Shown: piece by piece, positions 18,261 through 27,501 of the stretch | Position numbering within the stretch: position 1 is the stretch's first letter | How the letters are laid out: each line of letters starts with the position of its first letter | Origin: Oleiagrimonas sp963747595 | Lineage (GTDB): Bacteria; Pseudomonadota; Gammaproteobacteria; Xanthomonadales; Rhodanobacteraceae | Assembly: GCA_963747595.1 (NCBI GenBank) | Contig: CAVVFO010000002.1 | Location: 1,798,001-1,862,000, forward strand | Reading direction: 5' to 3' | DNA: 64,000 bases | Notes under the pieces: model-generated | Told to the model about the DNA's origin: nothing | The model's input: the letters and a program-made list of their open reading frames with translations, nothing else | The model's database searches: none | Made by a program: the position numbers and the translations under genes

Positions 18261-20120
18261 ATGCCTCAACCGATGTCGCTCCCCTTCACTCGTCCGTTCC
18301 GTCCGCGCGCGATGGCCGCGAGCCTGGCCGCTGCGTGCGCGCTGCTTGCGCCGGTCCTGGCCCATGCGCAGCGCACCACCTACGCCAACCCGGTCGACGT
18401 GGACTACCGCTACAACTACGAACAGATGAACAAGGGCATCTCCTACCGCACCGGCGCCGACCCCGCCGTGGTGCGCTACAAGGGCGCCTACTACCTGTTC
18501 ATGACTTTGGCCGACGGCTACTGGCGGTCCCCCGACCTGGTGCACTGGCATTTCGTCAAACCCGACCTCTGGCCGTCCCACGCCCCGGTGGCGCCGGCCA
18601 CGCTGGTCGCCGGTGGCCGCTTGTTCCTGATGCCGGCGACGATGCAACCCGAGCCACTGCTGGAATCCACCGATCCGGCCCACGGCATGTGGACGTTCTG
18701 GACCCGGATGATGCCCGGGTTGCCGGGCGGCACGTGGCCGGGCGCCAAGGTCAAGCCCGGCCACGTGCCGCCGGGCCCCTGGGATCCGGGCCTGTTCCAG
18801 GACACCGACGGCAAGGTCTACATGTACTGGGATTCCTCCAACATCTACCCGCTTTACGGCATCCGCATGAACCTGGCGCTGGACAAGACATCCGAAGGCG
18901 AGGGCAAGCGCATGCACTTCATCGGCAAGCCCAAGTCGCTGATCAGCCTGCATCCGCAACAGCACGGCTGGGAGCGCTTCGGCAAGAACCATTCCGATGC
19001 CTCCGTCAAGCCGTTCATCGAAGGCGCCTGGATGAACAAGCATGACGGTACCTACTATCTGCAGTACGCCGCGCCCGGTACCGAATACAACGTCTACGCC
19101 ACCGGCACGTATACCAGCAAGCATCCGCTGGGACCCTTCCACTACGCACCCTACAATCCGGTCGGCTACAAGCCCGGCGGCTTCGTGCACGGCGCCGGCC
19201 ATGGCTCCACGTTCAAGGGCGCCCACGGCAACTACTGGAATACCGGCACCAACTGGATCGGCTACAACTGGACCTTCGAACGCCGCATCGACCTGTTCCC
19301 TTCCGGCTTCACCGGGGATGGTCAGATGTGGGTAAACACGCGGTTCGGCGATTTCCCGCACACCATGCCCGATCACAAGCTCACGCCGGGCGAAAGCACC
19401 TTCACCGGCTGGATGCTGCTGTCGTACCACAAGCACGCCACGGCCTCCTCGCACATCAAGGGCCATTCGGCCTCGGCGGCTGCCGACGAGAATCCACGTA
19501 CGTTCTGGGTGGCCGCGCACAACACGCCCGGGCAGACATTGACCCTGGACCTGGGCGGTCCACGCACGGTGCGCGCGGTGCAGGTGAACTACGCCGACTA
19601 CAAGGCCGGACGCTACGGCGACGCGCGGGATATCGTCACGCAGTTCCGCCTGCAGGGCTCCAGCGACGGCAGCCACTGGCACACCATTGCCGACCTGTCG
19701 CACTCCAAGCGCGGGCGCGCCGACGCCTATGTCCAGCTCGATCATGCGGCGCATATCCGCTACGTGCGCTACGTGCACGTGCATGTCGGCTCGCACCATC
19801 TGGCGATTGCCGACCTGCGCGTGTTCGGCAATGCGGCCGGATCCAATCCAGCGGCACCGCAGCTAGTGTCCGCCAAGCGCCTGAAGGACACGCGCGACGC
19901 CGAGATCACCTGGAAACCGGTGCCCGGCGCAGTCGGCTACAACGTGCGCTGGGGATTGTCGCGCAATCACCTGTTCGAGACCTACCAACGCTTCGCCGAC
20001 AAGCCCACCCACCTGAAACTGACCTCGCTCAACAAGGGGGTGCGCTACGTTGTGGCCGTCGAGGCATTCGATGAACACGGCGTGTCCGTGCTCTCCCGCG
20101 TGATGACGCTTTCGCCGTAA
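18261..20120 (+). CDS. Secreted GH43-like glycosidase with F5/8-type C and fibronectin III domains
   Basis: 619 residues. Signal peptide 1-36 ends AHA. A five-bladed propeller glycosidase domain spans about 40-390: TGADPAVVRYKGAYYLFMT gives the likely base D67, and FIEGAWMNKHDGTYYLQY is the typical acid-blade strand. A discoidin/F5-8C-like carbohydrate-binding domain follows (about 405-530, with DENPRTFWVAAHNTPGQ and LDLGGPRTVRAVQV). A fibronectin III-like domain closes the chain (about 535-619). GH43 enzymes are mostly arabinofuranosidases or xylosidases. The long N-terminus before the propeller is as expected for a secreted form. Linkage specificity cannot be read. Confidence 0.82.
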   Translation: MPQPMSLPFTRPFRPRAMAASLAAACALLAPVLAHAQRTTYANPVDVDYRYNYEQMNKGISYRTGADPAVVRYKGAYYLFMTLADGYWRSPDLVHWHFVKPDLWPSHAPVAPATLVAGGRLFLMPATMQPEPLLESTDPAHGMWTFWTRMMPGLPGGTWPGAKVKPGHVPPGPWDPGLFQDTDGKVYMYWDSSNIYPLYGIRMNLALDKTSEGEGKRMHFIGKPKSLISLHPQQHGWERFGKNHSDASVKPFIEGAWMNKHDGTYYLQYAAPGTEYNVYATGTYTSKHPLGPFHYAPYNPVGYKPGGFVHGAGHGSTFKGAHGNYWNTGTNWIGYNWTFERRIDLFPSGFTGDGQMWVNTRFGDFPHTMPDHKLTPGESTFTGWMLLSYHKHATASSHIKGHSASAAADENPRTFWVAAHNTPGQTLTLDLGGPRTVRAVQVNYADYKAGRYGDARDIVTQFRLQGSSDGSHWHTIADLSHSKRGRADAYVQLDHAAHIRYVRYVHVHVGSHHLAIADLRVFGNAAGSNPAAPQLVSAKRLKDTRDAEITWKPVPGAVGYNVRWGLSRNHLFETYQRFADKPTHLKLTSLNKGVRYVVAVEAFDEHGVSVLSRVMTLSP

Positions 20121-20188
20121 GCGGAGATGGGCAATGCAACTGGCCGGATTCACTTGCACGGCCGCGTGCGCTGCGCTCTCATGAGGAC

Positions 20189-20863
20189 ATGATTACCGTT
20201 CATCACCTGCAAAATTCACGCTCGCAGCGCATCCTCTGGTTGCTTGAAGAACTGGGGCTGGACTATCAGCTCAAACGCTACCGGCGCGATCCCGAAACCA
20301 TGCTGGCGCCCCAGGAACTGCGCCGCGCGCACCGGCTGGGCAAGGCGCCGGTGATTTGCGATGACGGGGAGGTGCTGGCGGAATCAGGCGCCATCATCCA
20401 GTACCTGATCGATCGCTACGCGGCGGGGAAGCTGCAGCCGTTGCACGGCTCGCCGCAACGTCTGCGTTACACCTACTGGATGCACTACGCAGAAGGCTCG
20501 GCCATGCCGCCGCTGGTGATGAACCTGGTCTTCGACCGCATCCCCAAGGCAAAGATGCCGGGTCTCCTGCGGCCATTGGTGCGCATGATCAGCCGCAGGG
20601 TGCACGCGTCCTACATCAAGCCGCAGCTGGCGCTGCACCTGGATTACATGCAACAGGCGCTGACCCGGTCACGCTGGTTTGCCGGCACGAATTTCAGCGC
20701 CGCCGACATCCAGATGAGCTTCCCGGTGGAAACAGCGCATGCCGTCGGGCTGCTGGACGAGACGCATCCCCAGCTCGTGGAATTTCTCGAACGCATCCAC
20801 TCGCGCTCCGCGTACCGGCGCGCCCTGGATCGCGGCGGTCCATACGACTTCGCTTCTGGCTGA
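20189..20863 (+). CDS. Glutathione S-transferase family protein
   Basis: 224 residues. The N-terminal thioredoxin-like domain begins ITVHHLQNSRSQRILWLLEE, where the serine of NSRS is the probable glutathione-activating residue, and has LGKAPVICDD and ESGAIIQYLIDRY, the glutathione-binding strand and helix. The helical C-terminal domain ends with FSAADIQMSFPVE, the N-capping motif of GSTs. It conjugates or reduces small electrophiles in the cytoplasm; the substrate is unknown. It stands alone, about 70 nt after the GH43-like gene and without functional link to it. Confidence 0.88.
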   Translation: MITVHHLQNSRSQRILWLLEELGLDYQLKRYRRDPETMLAPQELRRAHRLGKAPVICDDGEVLAESGAIIQYLIDRYAAGKLQPLHGSPQRLRYTYWMHYAEGSAMPPLVMNLVFDRIPKAKMPGLLRPLVRMISRRVHASYIKPQLALHLDYMQQALTRSRWFAGTNFSAADIQMSFPVETAHAVGLLDETHPQLVEFLERIHSRSAYRRALDRGGPYDFASG

Positions 20864-21012
20864 GAGCAGCGTCCCCCGACCTCGGAGCATGCCTGCGCGG
20901 CCTCTGGCGGCGGAACGTGAGCCACGCGCTCACGCATATATCACGGGTTCGTCACCCAAGGCGTCCTAGCGTGGCCGACGTGATCACCGCCAGCCCCACG
21001 GAGAGTGCCGCC

Positions 21013-21201
21013 ATGTCAGCATCCGTTCCCCACTGCCCCCGCTGTGGCCAGTCGCTGCGCGCCCGCGACGTGCAATGCGAGTCCTGCTTGTGCGTGGTCG
21101 CACGCACGGCGCATCGCGTGAATCCGATGCTGCCCTGCGGCCTGGTCCTGATTGCCGGCGCGGCCATGCTGCTGTGGCAACTGGGCGGAAGCCTGCTTTG
21201 A
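21013..21201 (+). CDS. Small zinc-ribbon membrane protein
   Basis: 62 residues. Four cysteines in two pairs (CPRCGQS and CESCLC) form a rubredoxin-like zinc ribbon near the N-terminus; one hydrophobic helix (LPCGLVLIAGAAMLLWQLGG) fills the C-terminus. The ribbon would face the cytoplasm. The function is unknown; a longer in-frame start exists at 20917 but its translation has no resemblance to a domain. The gene ends against aceE, with a strong hairpin between them. Confidence 0.6.
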   Translation: MSASVPHCPRCGQSLRARDVQCESCLCVVARTAHRVNPMLPCGLVLIAGAAMLLWQLGGSLL

Positions 21202-21204
21202 CCG

Positions 21205-21248
21205 TGCGGGGGCGGATCAAGGATCGTCCGTGACCGATCCGCCCCGCA
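21205..21248. terminator. Long hairpin between convergent genes
   Basis: TGCGGGGGCGGATC (21205-21218) pairs with GATCCGCCCCGCA (21236-21248), one bulged G, 17-nt loop. It starts 4 nt after the zinc-ribbon stop and lies 23 nt from the aceE stop, so it could end transcription of both. There is no T tract. The GGCGGATCAAGGATCG portion resembles the outer arm of the intergenic repeat family, so it may be a shortened copy. Confidence 0.45.
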
Positions 21249-21271
21249 GATGAGACGCGGCAGACGGGTCG

Positions 21272-24007
21272 TTACACCGTCTGCGGGTTGGGCTTGGTGG
21301 GATCGAGATTGTACTTCTTGATGGCGCGCGCAACCTCCTTGGTCTCGATTTCGCCATCCCGGGCCAATGCCGCCAGGGCAGCGTGCGCGATCCAGAAACG
21401 ATCCACCTCGAAGAACGCGCGCAGGTGTTCACGCGTATCGCTGCGGCCAAACCCGTCGGTCCCCAGCACGCTGTAACGCTTGCCGTCCGGCATGAAGGCG
21501 CGGATCTGGTCGGCATACTCGCGCACGTAGTCAGTGGCGGCAATGACCGGGCCCGGACGTCCCTCGAGGCATTCGGTGACATACGGCGTGTGCTGACGCT
21601 TGGCTTCGGGGTGCAGCCGGTTCCAGCGTTCGGCATCGAAACCGTCACGACGCAACTCGCTGAAGCTGGTACATGACCAGATGTCGGCATCCACGCCGAA
21701 ATCATCCTGCAGCAGCTCTGCCGCGGCGATTGCCTCGCGCAGGATACTGCCCGAACCCAACAACTGGACCCGCGGGCGCCTGGTCTTCTTGCTCTTTGCC
21801 TTGCCCGTGTCTTTTGCCGACGCCCCTTCTGCGTCCGCATCCCGGAACAGGTACATGCCCTTGATCACGCCCTCTTGGCAGCCCTCCGGCATGTCCGGAT
21901 GCGTGTAGTTCTCGTTCATCACGGTGATGTAGTAGTACACATCTTCCTGCTCGGCCAGCATGCGCCGCACGCCGTCGACCATGATGATGCCGACTTCGTA
22001 GGAGAAGGTCGGATCATAGGCCACGCAGTTGGGTACGGCACCCGCCAGAAGATGCGACTGGCCGTCCTCGTGCTGCAGCCCCTCGCCGTTGAGCGTGGTG
22101 CGCCCAGACGTGCCACCAATGAGGAACCCGCGTGCACGCGAATCACCGGCGGCCCAGGCCAGGTCGCCGATGCGCTGGAAACCGAACATCGAGTAGTAGA
22201 TGAAGAACGGCAGCATCGGCTTGTTGTTGACCGAATAGCTGGTCGCCGCCGCCATCCACGCGGACATGCCGCCGGCCTCGCTGATACCTTCCTGCAGCAC
22301 CTGGCCCTCGGTGTCCTCGCGGTAGTACAGCAGCTGGTCGGCGTCCTGCGGCCGGTATTTCTGCCCGAACGGGGTGTAGATTCCCAGCTTGCGGAACATG
22401 CCCTCCATGCCGAACGTGCGTGCCTCGTCGGCAACGATCGGCACCACGCGCTCGCCGATCTTGTCGTCGCGCAACAGCAGGTTGATGCCGCGCACCAGCG
22501 CCATGGTGGTGCTGACCTCGCGATCACCGGTGCCCTTGGTGATCTGCTTGAAGGCGTCCAGCTCCGGCGCCTGGAAATTCTCGTCGGAACGCGGGCGACG
22601 CTGCGGCAACGGGCCACCCAGTTGCTTGCGGCGCTCCAGCATGTACTGCACTTCCTCCGAGTCCTTGCCCGGGTGGTAATACGGCACATCGGCCAGCTGG
22701 TCGTCCTCCAGCGGAATGTTGAAACGGTCGCGGAAGGCGCGCACGGCTTCTTCGTCCAGCTTCTTCTGCTGGTGCGTGGGGTTCTGCGATTCGCCGGCCT
22801 CGCCCATGCCATAGCCCTTGACTGTCTTGGCCAGGATCACCGACGGCATGCCCTCGGTATGAGTGGCGGCGTGGTACGCGGCGTAGACCTTGTGCGGATC
22901 GTGGCCACCGCGGTTCAGGCGCCACACGTCCTGATCGGACAGGTTGGCCACCATCTCCCTGGTCTCGGGATACTTGTTGAAGAAATGCTCGCGCGTGTAG
23001 GCCCCGCCGAAGGCCTTGCAGGCCTGGTATTCGCCGTCCACGGTTTCCATCATCAGTTTGCGCAGCACGCCCTTGGTGTCGCGCGCCAGCAGCGGATCCC
23101 AGTAGCTGCCCCAGATGAGCTTGATGGTGTTCCAGCCGGACCCGCGGAAGCTGCCTTCCAGTTCCTGGATGATCTTGCCGTTGCCGCGTACCGGCCCGTC
23201 CAGGCGCTGCAGGTTGCAGTTGATGACGAACACCAGGTTGTCCAGCTTTTCGCGCCCGGCCAGCGAAATCGCGCCCAGGGTCTCGGGCTCGTCGACCTCG
23301 CCGTCGCCGATGAAACACCAGATCTTGCGATCGGTTTTCGGCATCAGGCCGCGGTTTTCCAGATATTTCCAGAATTGCGCCTGATAGATCGCCTGGATCG
23401 GCCCCAGGCCCATGGAGACGGTCGGCACCTGCCAGTACTCGGGCATCAGCCACGGATGCGGGTATGACGACAGACCGCGGCCGTGACCCTCGACTTCCAT
23501 GCGGAACAGGTCCAGCTGCGACTCCTCCAGCCGTCCTTCCAGGTACGAACGGGCGTAGATGCCGGGGCTGGAATGGCCTTGGAAGAACACCAAGTCGCCC
23601 GGGTGCTCGTCGCTGGGCGTGCGCCAGAAGTGGTTGAAGCCCACGTCATACAGCGTGGCACTGGAGGCGAAACTGGCAATATGACCGCCCAGTTCGCCGG
23701 GTTTGCGATTGGCGCGCACCACCATGGCCATCGCATTCCAGCGGATGATTGAACGGATGCGCCATTCCAGGGCCGCATCGCCGGGGCTCTTGGCCTCCTG
23801 GTGCGGCGGAATGGTATTGACGTATTCGGTGGTCGGATCGAACGGCAGGTAGCCGCCGGCGCGCCGGGTGTTCTCGACCATGCGGTCGAGCAGGAAATGT
23901 GCGCGTTCGGGGCCATCGGCGTTGATGACCGCGCTCAGGGATTCGACCCATTCCTCGGTTTCGTTGGGGTCGAGGTCCTGGTCGCGAAGTTCTTGTGTCT
24001 CTTTCAT
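21272..24007 (-). CDS. aceE: Pyruvate dehydrogenase E1, homodimeric type
   Basis: 911 residues against 887 in E. coli. Thiamine-diphosphate motif GDGEVDEPETLG is followed by the conserved NCNLQRLDGPVRGNGKI; GHSSPGIYARSYLEG and YGMGEAGESQN are family signatures. It decarboxylates pyruvate and acetylates the lipoyl group of AceF. Between the central and C-terminal domains (about 730-752) there is an added Lys/Ala-rich stretch (ASAKDTGKAKSKK) that explains the extra length. The gene is monocistronic and on the strand opposite aceF and lpd, 9 kb away, so E1 is expressed from its own promoter. ATG at 24007. Confidence 0.97.
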   Translation of the reverse strand: MKETQELRDQDLDPNETEEWVESLSAVINADGPERAHFLLDRMVENTRRAGGYLPFDPTTEYVNTIPPHQEAKSPGDAALEWRIRSIIRWNAMAMVVRANRKPGELGGHIASFASSATLYDVGFNHFWRTPSDEHPGDLVFFQGHSSPGIYARSYLEGRLEESQLDLFRMEVEGHGRGLSSYPHPWLMPEYWQVPTVSMGLGPIQAIYQAQFWKYLENRGLMPKTDRKIWCFIGDGEVDEPETLGAISLAGREKLDNLVFVINCNLQRLDGPVRGNGKIIQELEGSFRGSGWNTIKLIWGSYWDPLLARDTKGVLRKLMMETVDGEYQACKAFGGAYTREHFFNKYPETREMVANLSDQDVWRLNRGGHDPHKVYAAYHAATHTEGMPSVILAKTVKGYGMGEAGESQNPTHQQKKLDEEAVRAFRDRFNIPLEDDQLADVPYYHPGKDSEEVQYMLERRKQLGGPLPQRRPRSDENFQAPELDAFKQITKGTGDREVSTTMALVRGINLLLRDDKIGERVVPIVADEARTFGMEGMFRKLGIYTPFGQKYRPQDADQLLYYREDTEGQVLQEGISEAGGMSAWMAAATSYSVNNKPMLPFFIYYSMFGFQRIGDLAWAAGDSRARGFLIGGTSGRTTLNGEGLQHEDGQSHLLAGAVPNCVAYDPTFSYEVGIIMVDGVRRMLAEQEDVYYYITVMNENYTHPDMPEGCQEGVIKGMYLFRDADAEGASAKDTGKAKSKKTRRPRVQLLGSGSILREAIAAAELLQDDFGVDADIWSCTSFSELRRDGFDAERWNRLHPEAKRQHTPYVTECLEGRPGPVIAATDYVREYADQIRAFMPDGKRYSVLGTDGFGRSDTREHLRAFFEVDRFWIAHAALAALARDGEIETKEVARAIKKYNLDPTKPNPQTV

Positions 24008-24080
24008 GCCGTACTCCCGCGGATCACATTAGTGGTGCATCCGTCTGTATGCTTCCGCAGCATTTGTTGCATTCTTTTTA

Positions 24081-24109
24081 GTTATGCTTCTGCGGGGTTG
24101 AGTTCTCAA
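24081..24109 (-). promoter_or_regulatory. Candidate aceE promoter
   Basis: On the minus strand TTGAGA (24104-24109) and CATAAC (24081-24086) are 17 nt apart, in a clearly A+T-richer stretch 75-100 nt before the aceE ATG. Four of six bases match in each box or better, so this is a reasonable but unproven sigma-70 site. The rest of the 294-nt gap holds a short hairpin (24249-24265) ahead of the lipoprotein gene and nothing else I recognise. Confidence 0.35.
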
Positions 24110-24301
24110 AGGCAATCGAGTTTATCGCAAGTGCCCTGATATTCGTAGCGTCGCCGCCCCTGCTTCGCGTGGCCGGATCATCAGGCGCCGCCTGCTTGCG
24201 TGAAGTTCAGCGTAGTGGTGGCATGATGAATACACTCAAAGGCGACCCTCGCACCGTGGGTGCGACAGGCGCCCTGTTCACCAACACCGCTCCGGATTCT
24301 C

Positions 24302-24889
24302 ATGCGTCGATTGATCACCGTGATGCTCCTCGCCCTGACCTGCGCCGCCTGCAGCAGCATGGGAGGCAAGCGCCACGAACCGGATCAGGCGCAGGCACCC
24401 AGCCGGGAGATCGCCATTCTCAATCATGGCTATGCCATGCTTTACAACAAGGCCGGCGAATTTTCCAAGATCAACAAGCTGCTGCTGGTGAAAATCCAGA
24501 CCGACAAGGTCGGTCACGTCATAGGCGATCTGGGCAACTACGGTGACACCATGCAGAAGCGCCTGAAAAAGATGGTGGGGAATTATCCCTCGCTGCACCT
24601 GGACGACACCGGACTGCCGGTGATCGAGGCCGAAAAACGCCGCGAGCTGTCCAGCTACTTCCTGCACAAGATGCTGCCCCTGGTGGGGCGCACAGGCAAG
24701 GCATTCGACCGCACCATCCTGCAAACGCAGAAGGAAGAGATCAATCAGGCCCGGATGTATGTCAAGGCGCTTATCGTGCACGAGCGCTCCGCACACCGCA
24801 AGACGATGCTGCGGCACATGAAAAAGCATCTGGATACGCTGTACAAGCGGGTCTCCGATCTGCTCGAGGCCAATTATTACGCGACCTGA
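24302..24889 (+). CDS. Putative lipoprotein, unknown function
   Basis: 195 residues. A short signal peptide (MRRLITVMLLALTCAAC) ends in a cysteine and serines as in lipoproteins, although the residue at -3 is Cys rather than Leu, so lipidation is likely rather than certain. The mature chain is almost wholly alpha-helical, with many Lys, His and Leu residues and a central motif of aromatic/charged repeats (YKRVSDLLEANYY at the end). I recognise no family. It is divergent from aceE and convergent with maeB. Confidence 0.55.
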   Translation: MRRLITVMLLALTCAACSSMGGKRHEPDQAQAPSREIAILNHGYAMLYNKAGEFSKINKLLLVKIQTDKVGHVIGDLGNYGDTMQKRLKKMVGNYPSLHLDDTGLPVIEAEKRRELSSYFLHKMLPLVGRTGKAFDRTILQTQKEEINQARMYVKALIVHERSAHRKTMLRHMKKHLDTLYKRVSDLLEANYYAT

Positions 24890-25000
24890 CCGGTCAGAGT
24901 GCGGGAACCGCCTGCGCGCGAACCATGGCTTTTCCCGGCATGCCCGCGCGGACCCGGCCTGTCGCTCCTGGGCGAGAAAACTCTTCCCGGAGATCGTCCC

Positions 25001-27310
25001 CTAACGCGACCCGGCCATCAGCCGTGCAGGGTTGAGCTCTCGCATCTGCGCTTCCACCGAGGCGATGGCGGTCATGTTGATGATGCGCCGTACGCTGGCC
25101 TGCGGCGTCAGCACATGGGCCGGTTTGGCCACACCCATGAGGATGGGGCCGATGACCACGCCGTCACTCATCACCCGGGTCATGTTGTAGGCGATATTCG
25201 CGGCGTCCACATTGGGAAACACGAACATGTTGGCCTTGCCGGTCAAGAGCGAATGCGGAAACAGGCGCGAGCGCATGTCCTCGTCCAGCGCCACGTCAGC
25301 CTGCATCTCGCCCTCGATCTCCAGCTCCGGCGCGCGTTCGCGAATCAGCTCCAGCGCCTTGCGCATCTTGCGTGCGCCGGCCGTGTCGCGGCTGCCGAAA
25401 TTGGAATGCGACAGCAGCGCGATCTTCGGCTCGATGCCGAACAGCTTCAGCCGGATCGCTGCCTGCAGCGTGGACTGCGCGATCTGCTCGGCGTCGGGAT
25501 CATCCTGCACGTAGGTATCCAGAAAGAAATACACGCCCTTTTCGTTGGCCACCGCCGCCATGGCCGAAGGCTTCTCCACACCGGCATCCAGGCCGATGAT
25601 GTCGGTGATGTACTTCAGCTTCTTCTGATACTGGCCCACCAGACCACAGATCATGGCGCCGGCTTCGCCGCGCTCGACCATGATGGCCGCGATCGCCGCC
25701 GAGCGCGTGCGCACCACGGCCTTGGCCTGCGGCGGCGTCACGCCGCGGCGCTCCATGACCCCATGATAGTGCTGCCAGTAATCGTCGAAACGCGGATCGG
25801 AGTGGATGTTGCACAGCTCGAAGTCGCGGCCCTCCTTGAGGCGCAATCCCGCGCGCTCGATGCGCGCGGCGATGACGTCCGGGCGGCCGATGAGGATCGG
25901 TTGGGCCAGCCCCTCGTCGACGACCGTCTGTACCGCGCGCAGCACGATCTCTTCCTCGCCCTCGGCGAAGACCACGCGCCGCGGGTCGGACTTGGCCTGC
26001 TCGAAGACCGGCTTGGTCAGAAGGCCGGTGCGGAAGACAAAATGCGTCAGGCGCTCACGGTAGGCATCCAGATCATCCATCGGCCGCGCGGCCACACCCG
26101 ATTCCATGGCCGCCTTGGCCACGGCCGGCGCCAGATGCATGATCAGCCGCGGATCGAACGGCTGCGGGATCAGGTATTCCGGCCCGAACGACGGTACCTC
26201 GCCACCATAGGCGCGTGCCGAGACGTCCGATGCCTCCAGCCGTGCCAGCTCGGCAATGGCATGCACGCAGGCGACCTTCATCTCCTCGTTGATCACCGTG
26301 GCGCCGACATCGATGGCGCCACGGAAGATGTAAGGAAAGCACAACGCGTTGTTGACCTGGTTCGGATAGTCCGAGCGGCCCGTGGCGATGAGGCAATCCG
26401 GCCGTACCTTCTTCGCTTCTTCGGGCAGGATTTCGGGGGTGGGATTGGCCAGCGCCAGGATGATCGGCGTATCGGCCATGGTCCCGACCATCTCCGGGGT
26501 CAGCAGGCCGGCAGCGGACAGGCCCAGAAAGATGTCCGCGCCATCGACGATATCGGCCAGCGAACGGCAGCCGGTGTCCCGCGCGTAGCGCTGCTTGTCC
26601 GGATCCAGACCATCCCGCCCGTCGTGCAGCACTCCGTCGCGGTCCAAGGCCAGGATGTTTTCCGGTTTCAGACCCAGCGCAACCAGCATGTCCAGACAGG
26701 CCACGCCCGCGGCGCCGACACCGGCGGTGGCCAGCTTCACGTCCTCGATCTTCTTGTCGGCCACGCGCAGCGCATTGATGATCGCCGCGCCGACGATGAT
26801 GGCGGTACCGTGCTGGTCATCGTGGAAGACCGGGATGTTCATGCGCTCGCGCAGCTTGCGCTCGACGATGAAGCACTCCGGCGCCTTGATGTCCTCCAGA
26901 TTGATGCCGCCGAAGGTCGGTTCCAGGCTGGCGATGATGTCCACCAGCTTGTCCGGATCGCGCTCCTCGATCTCGATGTCGAACACGTCGATGCCGGCGA
27001 ACTTCTGGAACAGCATGCCCTTGCCCTCCATCACCGGCTTGCCTGCCAGCGGGCCGATATCCCCCAGGCCCAGTACGGCGGTGCCGTTGGTGATCACCGC
27101 CACCAGATTGGAGCGCGCGGTCAGCTCCGCCGCCTGTTGCGGATCCTCGACGATGGCCTCGCAGGCCGCCGCCACCCCCGGCGAATACGCCAGTGACAGT
27201 TCGCGCTGGGTCAGCACCGGCTTGGTGGGCGTGACCTTGATCTTGCCGGGTGTGGGGTGGCGGTGGTACTCCAGCGCCGCCTGCTTCAGCTGCTCGGGGA
27301 TGGTGGACAT
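25001..27310 (-). CDS. maeB: NADP-dependent malic enzyme with phosphotransacetylase-like domain
   Basis: 769 residues, the usual size for MaeB (E. coli 759). The N-terminal half is the malic enzyme: YSPGVAAACEAI, VITNGTAVLGLGDIGPLAGKPVMEGK and the NAD(P) motif TAGVGAAGVACLDM. The C-terminal half from about residue 430 is phosphotransacetylase-like (RVVFAEGEEE, LLSHSNFGS, DGVVIGPILMG) and is regulatory in known members, binding acetyl-CoA. It makes pyruvate and NADPH from malate, feeding the pyruvate dehydrogenase genes nearby. ATG at 27310 gives the canonical 'eqLkqaALeYHrhPtPGKI' start; an upstream extension is not conserved. Confidence 0.95.
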   Translation of the reverse strand: MSTIPEQLKQAALEYHRHPTPGKIKVTPTKPVLTQRELSLAYSPGVAAACEAIVEDPQQAAELTARSNLVAVITNGTAVLGLGDIGPLAGKPVMEGKGMLFQKFAGIDVFDIEIEERDPDKLVDIIASLEPTFGGINLEDIKAPECFIVERKLRERMNIPVFHDDQHGTAIIVGAAIINALRVADKKIEDVKLATAGVGAAGVACLDMLVALGLKPENILALDRDGVLHDGRDGLDPDKQRYARDTGCRSLADIVDGADIFLGLSAAGLLTPEMVGTMADTPIILALANPTPEILPEEAKKVRPDCLIATGRSDYPNQVNNALCFPYIFRGAIDVGATVINEEMKVACVHAIAELARLEASDVSARAYGGEVPSFGPEYLIPQPFDPRLIMHLAPAVAKAAMESGVAARPMDDLDAYRERLTHFVFRTGLLTKPVFEQAKSDPRRVVFAEGEEEIVLRAVQTVVDEGLAQPILIGRPDVIAARIERAGLRLKEGRDFELCNIHSDPRFDDYWQHYHGVMERRGVTPPQAKAVVRTRSAAIAAIMVERGEAGAMICGLVGQYQKKLKYITDIIGLDAGVEKPSAMAAVANEKGVYFFLDTYVQDDPDAEQIAQSTLQAAIRLKLFGIEPKIALLSHSNFGSRDTAGARKMRKALELIRERAPELEIEGEMQADVALDEDMRSRLFPHSLLTGKANMFVFPNVDAANIAYNMTRVMSDGVVIGPILMGVAKPAHVLTPQASVRRIINMTAIASVEAQMRELNPARLMAGSR

Positions 27311-27501
27311 GAAAGACCGCTGTATTGGGGACGGGGCCCGGCCCGATGGCCGGTGGCGCACGATGATATCACCGGGCATCCTCACGGCTGCAGGCGCTGC
27401 AGGCGGCGTGGGTCACAGTATGGAATCGAGGTTGCGCCACCGGGGCATGCGGCCCGGATCCGCTATCATGATCCGGGGATGGACTCGGGGAGAAAGGAGT
27501 A

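Noticed and set aside
24181..24200. CCGCCTGCTTGCG near the lipoprotein gene as an eighth repeat copy
   Set aside because: Only one 13-base inner-arm match, with no mirrored arm and no outer arm nearby; chance or a remnant too short to call.
24899..27196. A 765-codon plus-strand open frame
   Set aside because: Antisense of maeB; His/Arg/Gln-rich translation without domains.
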